DNA of 64,000 nt, from assembly GCA_022829145.1 (NCBI GenBank), contig CM040745.1:40648144-40712143 (forward strand), given 5' to 3'. The notes beneath the pieces are model-generated. The model did not search any database. It saw only the letters and a program-made list of their open reading frames with translations, and was not told where the DNA came from. How positions within the stretch are numbered: the first letter of the stretch is position 1; every line of letters starts with the position of its first letter. Below are positions 23,875 through 34,990 of the stretch, piece after piece. Made by a program: the position numbers and the translations under genes. The stretch is from Albula goreensis (lineage: Eukaryota; Chordata; Actinopteri; Albuliformes; Albulidae).

Positions 23875-26793
23875 CTTGGCATCTCCTAGAAACAATAGAA
23901 ATCCCAGGAACTGGCACTGAAGAAAGGTAGCACTCAGAACCTTGATGTGTGTTGCCCATTTGCCTGACAGTTCTATAAAACCTCATATGGCAGATGACCA
24001 TTATACTCTCCTCTCAGAGCGATTAGCCTTCCTGGAGAGTACATCACCTTTGTGCTAAATTTACACATAATACGTCACAGCCAATCAACAATCAACAGTA
24101 TGTCCAAGACCTGTAGTCTGTCCAAACCTGTAGGCAGTCCAAAGTAACCACACTCCGATGCAGGACCAACCTACTTACAGGTTTCTGCTATGATCCAATG
24201 TAGCATAGAACACCATAGTCCCGGTGTTAAGTTCAGCCCACTTGAAAGTTCAGCTGTGATTCAACGCAGTTGAGTCAAGGCAGTCTGATGTAGGAAGCAC
24301 AAGCAGCGTCCCACCTTTGTTTGGCCACGGCAGTTAAAGCAGAACAAACCACTAGGGGCTCAGGTAATTCCCTGGGATTGTATGTTTTATGCAGCCTACA
24401 GTAAGAAAATAAGTATAAAAAGAATAAAATGTATAAAAGATATAACAGAATTTGCATATATCCACTTTGTTTAACTTTGTTAAGGGATAACCCAGATAAT
24501 TGTTAGAAAAGGAAGGAAAGTGCATGTACCCCTATAGAATGAACTCGTTTGAACTACAGATCACAGGACCTTGTTCAACTAATGTTCTCCCTGGCTAACC
24601 AGCAAGGAACATATCGACAGAGTCAACCTTGTTTTGCTTCTATAGTTATATCACCACAGGTGTTTAGCAGTTTAAATGGGAATGCTATCAGGTGATCACA
24701 AAACTGATATTATTAAGATTTTGGTCATTGTGTCTCAAACTCCAGTTGTTAGTGTGCTAACAATTGAAAAATACTGTCATATGACTCACCTGTGTTGCTG
24801 CCTCAGTAATTGGCACATTCAGTGCCTTGGTACTGAGCTGTCATACACGAACAGATCAACTTTACATTAGATCACAACAAAATACATAATGTAGGGACTC
24901 AAAAACAGGCAAAGAGCCATTAATGAAATTATCAAGAAATTTACCTGGAATAATCAAAAAGATAAATTATTGGGATGATAGAATAATTAGGAATAGGTGG
25001 TGTGAAATTTAGAAACAGATATCACCCACTTTCTCCACCTCTGCATTAAAGACATGCAATGAGTTCAACAAACCCCAAACAGCCTTTAGAGGAAGAGCTG
25101 CCCAGTGCAGAGTAGAAAATAAAACTCATTTTGCACTACCCACGCTGCTTTGTGACTCAGAATGTCATCTCCTCTCTGTCTTTCTACCCAGCTAATAAAA
25201 ATAACATGCAATTTCTAGGAAATTAAGATCGATTTCTAACATCCTGGAACAAACTAATCAGAGGGAAAAAATCGGCCATTACAGATAGATGGCCTTTGAA
25301 ATGGGCTGTATGGGTGCATCAAGGTGAGTGTCAACAAAAGCCAAACCAATGAGGCCCAGAAACTCAAAATGAAATTTCTGTGTAAAACGGGAGAGCAAAG
25401 AAAACTTCTAAAAGCAATTAGAATATTTATCATCATTTAGGTGACAAGAGATTTTATTATTGTAATATTCCTTGCTATTTTATTGGGACACCCAAAAGAC
25501 TAATTACATAAATTATAAGAGATGGACATGGAAAAGGTTGGTGTGGAAAAGGTTGGAGAGTGCACATAATACCAAAATCTGAATGAATCACTGAATGATT
25601 TTTCTAGTATTTACATACTAACACAGGGATTTGAGATACATTGACCAAAACCTTACAATAATGTGACAAGCCCCGGAAAAAAATTCCGGAAAAATACAAA
25701 AATATATATATTCTGAGATTCTCTCAGAGTACAATTCTAAAATACAAATATTCTCTACATTTGGCAATAAAATGTAACAGTACAAACGTAAAAGGCAATA
25801 CTTCCCTAACTGCTTAGAGAGAGAGATAACATCACTTGCAATGAGGTCCTGAGTATAATTAAAAAGCAATGCACAAAAAGTATTTTGTGTTTGAAAACAC
25901 TGAAAGTAGTATACCAAACTCAACATTTTGATTATCAGGAGAGACTGTATTCTAACTCAATTTTGGTGTTTCAACTAACTCAAGAAATGGGCATTATAAA
26001 TGAAAGGTTTCTACCCATTTTATGCAGCATTTCAGAACTTAAACAATTAAATGTTTTCCACATCTCTGAGAAGACAGTTGAATCTTCATAGGACTGAACT
26101 TAGTTAACTAAAGTAATCTTACCTAAAAATATAGTCACAAGCTGCAATTAAGGGCGCAAGACTTTTGTAATGGACATAAATGAACAGGAGAGTCATAATG
26201 TGTCCGTTTCTGTCATAGTTTGGTTGGAATAAAGTTTGATGAAAACTATGATTCTGTTACTACACTGTATGTTCTCTTACTTGGCATGATCGTCAAAACA
26301 CTACATGTTTTCCTTGCTAGGCCATTCTGTAGCAAGAGATGATGGTGTACAGGCCACACTTGTATTTTTGATATAAGTAATTTTTTTATTTTTATTTTAT
26401 AGGATTCATTTAATATTCAATAAATATAGCTCCCAACAATAAATTACATTAATGTTTATCACAATAATTCTTCAGACATGAGGAATCCAAGTAAATCCGC
26501 AAACTCCACACCTATCCTTCCATCATGACAGAATAGAATGTCTGTTGTCATTGTGGGGCAAGATGTCTGAAACTGTGGTTTGTAATGTAGTTCCTTCATG
26601 CTTATTACATAGAAACTTGCTTTATAATGTATAGTTTAAGTGGTTTTATCACCATTAATTAACACTTTACAGATACATAATTTTCTGAAGTTCAAATCAT
26701 GTTCCATTTGTTAATGTGGTAGTACATAATTATGTCCACTAGAAGAGTATGTAACCTTTATATCGTGTCTGAAATGTACTCTCAATGAATTTG
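23875..26793. other. No gene recognised
   Basis: AT-rich sequence. Open frames such as 25618-25926 (minus) have neither splice support nor familiar motifs. No transposon ends were found. Confidence 0.45.
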
Positions 26794-26867
26794 TAGATTC
26801 ACAAATCCATGATTATGTGTTTTGTTTATGATGTTTATAACAACATAATCACGATTGCGTGAATCTA
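26794..26867. repeat. 74-nt imperfect hairpin
   Basis: Two 25-nt arms (26794-26818 and 26843-26867) pair through TAGATTCAC/GTGAATCTA at the base and TGATTATGT/ACATAATCA near the loop, with a 7-nt internal mismatch. The loop is about 24 nt. Size and shape allow either a small foldback repeat or a microRNA-like precursor; no further evidence separates these. Confidence 0.5.
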
Positions 26868-26937
26868 TGACAAGATGACGAACACAATGTTTTGGAAATG
26901 TATTTTATATTGAAGCTATTCTGATATTATTTCTTCA

Positions 26938-28075
26938 CTTTGCAGGGACTGGGAAAAGGAAATGATGTGCCTAATTTCATGTCGATCAAACTTGTGGCTC
27001 ACGAGAAGAAGATTTTTAAGTATTATTTTTTAAAATGTAAAAATGGACAAAAATGCAGAAAATTGAATGCCATGTTGCAGCCATGTTTTTTATCTGATCA
27101 TGTTGATATCTGGAACAAATCTATGTCATATGACTGTCTTGAGACACACCAAGTTTCACATCAATTTGCGTAAAAAAGGCCAACATAGCTTTATTTGCAT
27201 ATGTTGTCATTTATGGTCCTGATGAATTTGCAAGTAGCAAGACCATTACATATTTTCTCTCCACAATGGGTTATGTCAATTAAACTTGTGGTTCATGAAA
27301 AGAAGATTTTTAAGTATTATTATTTTATGTAAAAATGCTGAATATTGAATCGTTTGTGGCAGCCATGTTATTTATCCAATCCTCTTCAAATTTGGTATAT
27401 GTCTATACTGTAGCATTGTCTTGAGTGACCCCAAGTCACTCTTCACATTCATTAAAACTTTAAAAACACATACAACTTCACATTGGCTTAAAAATCGCCG
27501 AAATAGTCTCATTTGCATATTTTATTAATTATGGTGCGGATTAATTTGTATGTAGCGTGGTCGTTGTTTGACGTGGGAACATTTCTTTTGCAATCTTGTT
27601 GAGGACCAGTACATACATCCAACATACCAAGTTTCATGTCAACCAGACTTACAGTATATTTCAAGAAGATTTCTCTGTGTTTCTCACAAAATTCAAAATA
27701 GCTGAAAATCTATTATGACATGTTTTTTGGACTGAATTTATTATTTGTGAGAGGATGGATCTGCCGATTTTGATTTGGTGGTCTCTACAACAACGGTTCA
27801 AAAGTTATGGCCTCCCGAAGTTGGAAAATTCAACTGGATTCTGTAGCACCCCCTTCTGGAATTTTAGCATGAAAAATTTTATAAACGCCCTCACAACAGG
27901 GCTCAGGTCCACCACCAGCCTGCCAAACAGCAAAAAAAGTTACCAATATTTGGGAGAGTTATGGCCATTTTTCATGAAAACAGGCTGAATAATGAAATGA
28001 AGGCTGAACAATAATAATAGAAACAGCAATTACAAAAAGGGCTTTAGCCCACTTACGCCCTAATAAACTGTGGGT
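26938..28075. repeat. Interspersed repeat of unknown class with internal duplication
   Basis: A passage around 26970-27090 (…ATCAAACTTGTGGCTCACGA, AGAAGATTTTTAAGTATTAT, GCAGCCATGTT…) recurs around 27275-27375 with changes. Phrases of the type 'CCAAGTTTCA-TCAAT' recur around 27150 and 27625. The right end (28025-28070) has a GGGCTTTAGCCC palindrome and a 'GCCCTAATAA' ending, similar to ends I associate with abundant teleost repeats. No protein is encoded. The class is not determined. Confidence 0.5.
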
Positions 28076-29216
28076 CTTCCTTGAGATTTCTGTGAAAGTA
28101 GTATTTGGGCAAACATTCACTGTATTGATTACTCAACCTATTAAGAGAGTCTTTGATTGTTACTCTACAGGGGAAATCTACCAACCAGGGTCATAACTTA
28201 CCACATTAAAAGTGAAGTGTTGCCTGCTTTCAAAGTGTATTTGACATTAATGCACGAGTTTAAAATATTTAGACACCTGATGTAGTGAGTTGATTTGTAG
28301 TTGGTCAACCCAAAATGTTTTTGTTCTGAAAGAAATTGGGTTTGAATCCCTAACATGACTGAGTTTATTTATAAATAATGTACACAAAAAATATATAAAA
28401 CATTGGAAAACTGGGTTTGTTATTGTTACACTGATAGTTTTGCCTATTGCCTTGCTAAATCAAGGTGCTCAAGTTCATATTTTGAGATAATTAACTGTCA
28501 ATCAAGACAATAGTTACTAATTTTGGCCTAAAAATAACAACAGGCATGCAGCTGTGTATTAGATACTTCATTCAAACGTATAATGAGACATGCAAAACTA
28601 TTCTTTTTTCCAAATACACACCTTCTCTCTCACACATACACACACACACACACACAAAATGCAGTTGCAGGAACTTTATTTCATTTCAAATGGCCTGTTG
28701 TCCAAAAATAACATCTAATGTAAACGAATTGATCAACACCCTTAATCAATTGCTTATTTTTTCCCATGAGGTGCTAATGATATTGATTATTTGAAATTTA
28801 CATGTGATCCTTATTGATAATAGGAGTTAATGTGAGAGCGGACACACCAGGTAATACAAGTGAATAAATCATCTTATTTAATGAACAAGGCGTTCTTAAT
28901 TACCAGGTAATACTAGAGAATGTTAAAAGAATAAAAAACCTTAATTGGCTGTCACAAAAAAATCCACTAGCCTATGACTCTGCTTTGTATATCCTACAGC
29001 CATTATCCATTATTAATATGAAAATAAGAAAAGAATTAAATAAATTCTAAACAACATACAGTATTCTGCTTGTGTATCCAATGGCGTTGTTTCAAAGCAC
29101 AATTTCAATACCTCAGGATATGTTTATTGGATTTAACACAGGAGAACAATTTTTGAGACACAGATAAGTGCATTATACAACATATAAGATTAAAATTTTT
29201 ATTACTCAAAATATAC
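28076..29216. other. No gene recognised; short CA repeat
   Basis: AT-rich spacer with a (CA)n tract at about 28631-28656. Nothing else is supported. Confidence 0.5.
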
Positions 29217-29640
29217 AGTAGTCGCCCTGTATCAGCAGTTGATACATTCCAAGACCAACCGCAGATGGCCGAAACCGTGCATCATAGCAAACCATCTGCG
29301 AACCCCATATATAAAGTGATTTTCGTGTACATACATACATATGGTAAAGTTCAACTGATAAATTAGGCACGGTAAGACATTGCCAAAATCAAATACAGAA
29401 ATAATAAAGTACATTGTACATTATTATACAGTACTGTACAGTACTGCACTGCATATATGCACTGAAAAATATGCCAATTACAGATGCATGGCAAAAAGGT
29501 AGTTAAGTTACAAGGCGTAGTGAAGTTATTTTTTTCTGTATCGGCAGAAGTTTTTCTCTGTTAACCTTAAGGCAGTACACAATGTAAGCCTACCCTGTAG
29601 GTGGTGGCTACACTAACAAGGTGATGAGCACGGTGCACAT
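29217..29640. mobile_element. Tc1/mariner-type (Tigger-like) MITE relic
   Basis: The left edge CAGTAGTCGCCCTGTATCAG followed by 'CCAAGACCAACCGCAGATGG' and 'CCATCTGCGAACCCCATATA' matches the layout of old mariner-superfamily MITEs ('...CCGCAGAT...CCGCGAA...'). The right end could not be defined, so the extent is approximate. No transposase is present. Confidence 0.4.
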
Positions 29641-31200
29641 GGGCAATTAGCAACTGCGTCATAATCTTATTCCTGGAAATACGAAAGATCTTCTGCTGGT
29701 GCCCTACTAAAGACCAAACTTCAGTTTTTTGTGTTGAAAAACTCTATCCTTCATGAGTCCATATAAAAGTGAATGCAAATACAATTCAACCAGAGTTGAC
29801 TGCATAACATGGACACTTATAATTTCACTTATTTTTTAAAAATGTGATTTACATTGCTTGCTCAGATGGCTTACAGTATTTCATTTCTATCGCTTTTCAT
29901 GCCTGCAGGTTTGTTCCAGTCTAAAACGTTTCATAAGATATTTGAAATTATTTGTTTCAATCATTGTTTATATTCAGTCTGTAGGTAATTGGGGTAAAGA
30001 AATGAAGCCATTGATTTAATCAAGATCAGGCCCAGTGTATGACAAGTACGTTTACACTGAAACAAAAAAGGCATAATTCTCTTGTTGAGATCCTCTGTTA
30101 CATTTTTGGAAATGTTTATCTGTCCAATATGCTTAGCCACACAGTCAGGGAGTTCACCTAATAAGACACATTTCCATGATCCACTGCACTGAGCCCAGCT
30201 TCAGCTGAATGCGTTGCAGTATGGTCACTGTTGTAAGGTGTGTACAGGTGTTGCTGCATATAACAACTTAAGGCTGCTGCATGCTTCAAACAAATTCCTG
30301 TTTGGAACTATGGGAAGGGCCTAAGAACATCTGAATAGGCACATTTAAATCTGTTCCATAATAAGCCAATATGTGTTGCAGAACTTTAAGGGAATGGAAA
30401 CAAAGTTACAAGGAAATGGCTAAAAGACCACAACATAATAGCAGCATTGCTTTAAATTGATTCTATTTCATTCTTACTGACCGCCAGAGGCAGTGATTCA
30501 CACAAAACCTAGCTTTTCATTTAAATTGCCTTTTGATTTTTGTGCCTCAGGATGTTTAGATTTCCAAAGGTACAGGGAGAGGTGGTATGGACGTTCCTTT
30601 AGGTCATTGTTGGCCGAGGCCTTGGACCAGGCCCAAAGCGACAGCAACGTGCAGGAGTGGTCCATTGTTTTTTATGTCTCAACGTTAGGCCTGTTCATTT
30701 GACCGAGTTAAATAAATGACCAAATGAATGTATGCTATTGGACCTGATTCTGATTATTTTTTTGGCACATTTTGAGTAAAGGTGAATTACAGTTTTTCTT
30801 GTTTGCTTCAACACATCTTCCCACTCTGATGTCACATTTTCAAAACAACACACAGGCTAAAACAGAAGCTGACTGGCCAAAATGACTGATTTCGTGGCCA
30901 AATTAATATATATTATCATTACACAATGGATAACAAAATACACCTATCAATATGAACCTGTTCAGTATTAATTTGTGCTATATGCCTGTGCCATTTGTTG
31001 ATACAAAAAGGAAAGCAAGCATATCACAGCATGAATTGTATTCTTTTCTCCAACGATAATTTTACAAGAGATAAAAAAAACCTGCTGCACTCTGCACCTG
31101 CTCGTTTTACAATTTATTTTACACTGTAAATAATAAATATATAAACGAAATCAAAGGAAACTTATGGGTGGAAATATACAAAAAACAAAATAATTAAAAT
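29641..31200. other. No gene recognised
   Basis: AT-rich sequence; no motif, repeat or splice-flanked frame stands out. Confidence 0.5.
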
Positions 31201-31204
31201 AATT

Positions 31205-31475
31205 AGAATGTCGCATTTAGGGAGAGGCAGGGGACAAGAATGAGGAGGACAAGTTCGAGGAAGAAGAGTTGGAAGAGGACTAGGTGGATAGGGAAGAGGA
31301 CGAGGGCGAAGAAGAGAAGGAAGGAGAGCTGTCTCTGGTGAGATTAGGGCTACGCTTATCGATCATGTGATCAACCATGGGTTAATGGGGAGGCTGGACT
31401 GAGAGGCCAGCCCTACTTGAGTCAGTTTACAGTGGCATCCATAATTCGAACCTTTAGAAATGAGAACAGGTAAGC
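31205..31475 (+). pseudogene. N-terminal fragment of an IS630/Tc1-type transposase
   Basis: A GA-rich tract (31225-31325) encodes a Gly/Arg-rich segment, followed by 'EIRATLIDHVINHGL' and, after a frameshift, 'FTVASIIRTFRNENR'. These are the basic tail and helix-turn-helix regions of a transposase family common in fish. No DDE catalytic part was found to the right. A shared repeat starts about 360 bp downstream. Confidence 0.5.
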
Positions 31476-31837
31476 AACTACCTAATGGCTAGTTCAGCAT
31501 TACTGTAAAATATGTATTACTGTATTGACGCTTTCATCGGACACATTGCGTTGCCAAGGTCATGCGCCTGGCTCAAGGTTAACTTCCGGTCTGTGTTTGT
31601 TTATTATTGGGTTTGTGTTTACTGGCTAATATTGTACTGACTACAAATGGATAGAAAGTTAAGCTGATGAGCAGACTGAAGTTCAGGGCTCAGGTTGTTG
31701 CGCTGTGGGATGCAACCTGACCTCAGGAACAAACGGCATTAATACTACACATTAAAAGTTAAAATACTTTCAAGTTCAAACAATAAGGTTATAACAGAGT
31801 TCAGAAATCACAACCGGAGAACGGGACATGGCAGATG

Positions 31838-31978
31838 CAACCTATTTAACTCATATATTACCATAATAGATACATTAGCAGAAATATAGTATTGTATGTG
31901 TACAGTATCTCAGCTATTCAGTAAATTCAGGTACACTACAGTATCCCATATAGCTTTGCTAAATGCGTATAGAATATT
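31838..31978 (+). repeat. Interspersed repeat, copy A
   Basis: This stretch (starting CCTATTTAACTCATATATTA and including GTACAGTATCT and GGTACACTACAGTATCCCAT) is closely similar, over about 140 bp, to the reverse complement of about 61765-61905. It is therefore a dispersed repeat present twice in opposite orientation. Confidence 0.75.
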
Positions 31979-32013
31979 ATTCCATTCTTGTGGGTTGGGA
32001 TGCTCTTAATTTT

Positions 32014-32290
32014 TCAGGAATGAAAATTGTTGTAGGCATCCAAGCTGCGATATGCCTTGAACACCGCCCTTGTATATACACACTCCCTCTCGACTAGGTA
32101 TTCAAAGATGAGTACCTGACTGACCTCCAGCAAATCAGATGGGTCCATAGAAAGACATTCTCGTCTCAACATTTTGTTGAACGGGTCTGGTAGTGTAACG
32201 TTATCGAGTTTGAGTTTGAGTTTGGCCAAGTAATGGTTATTTTCTTTGACTGGTAATCCCAAATAATACTGGATAGATCTAGTTTTAACT
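32014..32290 (-). pseudogene. Fragment of a teleost TE protein of the SWIM/YqaJ-exonuclease type
   Basis: The minus-strand frame 32262-32014 reads 'GLPVKENNHYLAKLKLKLDNVTLPDPF' followed by 'SDLLEVSQVLIFEYLVERECVYTR' and 'VFKAYRSLDAYNNF'. The pattern LPDPF...P.D...YL...YT...KAYKSLEAYN is one I associate with an abundant fish family carrying SWIM zinc-finger and YqaJ-like nuclease domains. Only the N-terminal part is present. No flanking exons were found. Confidence 0.5.
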
Positions 32291-32954
32291 TGCTACCTAA
32301 TGTACGTTTATTTTGCTTCTTATCAGAAACAGTTTTGGGACCCTGTCCCCTGGAGTTGTTCCCGATTTCTGCTGTGCATTCAAAATGATGTTATTGTGAC
32401 TGGGATGATATTAAATGCACTTTACTGGACCATTTTAGTTTGACCATTTTATTATGTGTTCCATAGTTTAAACTTCAATCACCATCGTACTACTGTAAAC
32501 TACTGGAACCAGAATTGTCCCCATTTTTTTACTTCATAGATATTAACATTGGTCAATTTAATGATATATGCTGGCCAAATGAAAAAGTATCCCCAATTTT
32601 CATTTCAGAAATCTGGTAATCTTAAAGGGACTCTGTTGTTATTGATTGTTTGCGGAAGTCTGACAGAACTTAAGTTTGGGCCATAATAACGCACATGCGC
32701 AGTAATGTTTGTTTATGTTGTTACCGTTGAAAGCATATGTAGTATTACATAAACACTTGTAGCTCTAAGCCACCCATTTACTGCACTGCTTTTTTACTTT
32801 TAACTTACTGGTATGTTGCTTAGAGTATTTGTTATTTGTGTTTCAGACTGTTCAACTGGGTGTTTTTAGTTGTATTTGATTGTGATCGTATGAATGTGGT
32901 GGCTAAGTGTTACAACCAACTTCGTCCTCTTTGTTTTTGTAACACTGGTGGACT
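32291..32954. other. No gene recognised
   Basis: Spacer between two TE-protein fossils. Nothing identifiable. Confidence 0.45.
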
Positions 32955-33830
32955 TTCAGGCGATAACATCGCCCCTCTTGAATGACCTAAAGACACTGGA
33001 GGAGGAAGGCATCTGTGTTGAGACATTTACAGGCTGTCTCAAAGGCATAGACCACTCTGTTGTTTCTATCAGCCTTGTTGCCCATGGGCTGCTGGTTTCA
33101 GTGAGAATTGTACGTCTTTATATTGCTGACAGGTTTGTCTTGTTACCAGGTCTGAAATACAGAGATACAAATCAGCTACAACAACTGCACAAAATATCAC
33201 CATAATAATCTTATTCAAGAAATACAGAAAAATGACAGTGAAGCTGATTATGGTAAGAGCAGATGTGTCCTCTCTGACCATCAGTCTTACTTCCATCCCA
33301 TAACAAGATTTTCACCTGACATCCTACTTGATATTTTTGAAGATGTAGTTCCATGCCACTCGAGGAACAGGCCCGGGACCTCACTCTGCGTAGATCTCTT
33401 CCAGGGAGGGACAGATTTCGGGAGATCCTCATGCAGTTTAAAGATATATTAGATCTTGCTGTGTCTCATACATTCAGGGCTGACATAGTATGTGACTTGT
33501 AAAATTCCTGATCACCAGCAGATGCTTCAGGAGGTCATCCAAACATACAGTGCATCATTATCTTGAGTACTACTCTCAGCTCATACATTGCTTTGGTCAT
33601 CTGGTGCATCTCTGGACAATGAAGTTTGAGGGGAAGCACAAGATTATCAGAAAAATAGTTAATGACACTCGTAACTTCAAAAATGTTTTTGGCAGAGAAA
33701 CCAAAAAATGGTGGGTTTCTCTTGTCTTCTCCAAATTTCTCAAGCCGCCAAGTGCAGACTTCAAAAATGGGATTGGAGTTTTTTCATTGCCTAAGATGCA
33801 CACGCATTTCTATTGAGCTTCAAACATGGC
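32955..33830 (+). pseudogene. Decayed teleost TE-associated protein, C-terminal half
   Basis: Readable blocks in shifted frames: 'PLLNDLKTLEEEGICVETFTG' (32970-33040), 'SPDILLDIFEDVVPCH' (about 33310-33360) and, in frame 33550-33816, 'LIHCFGHLVHLWTMKFEGKHK' followed by 'NDTRNFKNVF'. This order (LKTLEEEG, DILHD-FEGVVP, MRFEGKH, TRNFKNV) is that of a high-copy fish protein family, probably transposon-derived, often annotated as uncharacterised. Frameshifts and stops rule out a product. Confidence 0.55.
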
Positions 33831-34599
33831 AGACACAAAATGGATAACCATTAATGACATACCCTTTGTGGTTAGCATGTCTGCCTGCACTCTAGAGCAC
33901 ATGCCGCCTCTCCTAAGTTCAAAGACATCAAAAACATTCATTCCTGCCAAATTTTGTACTCAAAGACTTTGAGGCGGTGGTATAATGAGCATTTGTGCTC
34001 ATATCAACTAACAGTTCATGAAGGAAAAGGCTGCATAGTGAAACAAGTATGTTAGCTGAAAGACCCAATTCCATTGCATGCCTATGAAGAGTAAAGCCAG
34101 CTCATTTTCACAACTTAACATTTCTTCTCAGTTTCTGAGTAAAAGAGCAGTGCCACATCCAGAAGCAATCTTTTCTTTTTTCCTGGCAACTGCAGTAGGT
34201 CTGAGGACTACCCGACAAAGTGATATATTTAAAGCAGAGGACTATTTTTCCCTGTACTTTTATAGTATGGGGACAGCAAATGTTACATTGTTGGAAGTTG
34301 CAGCCACCTGCTTGAACTTAGAGGACCAGTACTTGCATCTTTCTGTGTTTTTAATAAGCTTCTCTAACAAAGTTCAAATGGCAAGGCCTCTCAAATTAAG
34401 GGTTACCGTTTACAATGTAAATACTGAAAAGCTCATCTCACATTCTCGCCCTTTGTTAATTACCTCGTATGAGAGGTTAAAAATGTAAAAGTTGAACCTT
34501 ACCTATGACTTTGACTGCAGTTTCCACAACCTGATATTGCTAATACCCTCTGAAATTTTGTGAATATTCCATCTAAGTCATCCATTACTTCCATCCTGT
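33831..34599. other. Unclassified; one open frame of 136 codons
   Basis: The plus frame 34078-34488 is open for 136 codons without recognisable motif, splice context or repeat. Its composition does not distinguish it from chance. A tRNA-like word pattern near 33865-33925 was not convincing. No feature is claimed. Confidence 0.3.
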
Positions 34600-34990
34600 T
34601 TCACTTCTTCCTTTCCTACCCAAAACTTTTGAACATACTGCTTCCAAACCACTCCCCCTTTTCCTTTCACAGAATACCCTGCTGGACACCCACCAGTCTG
34701 ACTTCAGACCTGACCACTTGACTGAGACTACTCTGACTCATACTGTACAGATGACAGTGTTACTGAGTGTCTCAGCAGATGGCCAGAACTGTTTGTCATT
34801 CCAAGATTGCTCTCATGTAAGGTGGAGTTTGCTTTGAAAGAGGTAACTGTGCATATGAGGAAGAGGGGAAAAGTTTGAGGTTCCAAAATACAAACAGGAT
34901 AGGATGACAGGAACAACAGCCACTCCGGTCCTCTTCGGCTGCATTCATCACAGTTGACCATTCCATTCCCCTGTCCAACCCAGAGGCAGC
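34600..34990 (+). mobile_element. L2-type LINE reverse transcriptase fragment
   Basis: The plus strand reads 'LLDTHQSDFRPDHLTETTLTH' at about 34680-34742 and 'SSAAFITVDHSIPLSNP' at about 34935-34985. These match two adjacent RT motifs of L2-like LINEs ('QSGFRPGHSTETAL' and 'DLSAAFDTVDH'), the second containing the first catalytic aspartate region, here changed. The rest of the ORF is missing or scrambled. Confidence 0.65.

Noticed and set aside
33865-33925. tRNA/SINE-like word pattern (GTGGTTAGCATGTCTGCC … AAGTTCAAAGAC)
   Set aside because: Box spacing is approximate and no cloverleaf or SINE tail follows.
34078-34488. 136-codon plus-strand frame
   Set aside because: No motif or context; length alone is not enough in AT-rich DNA.
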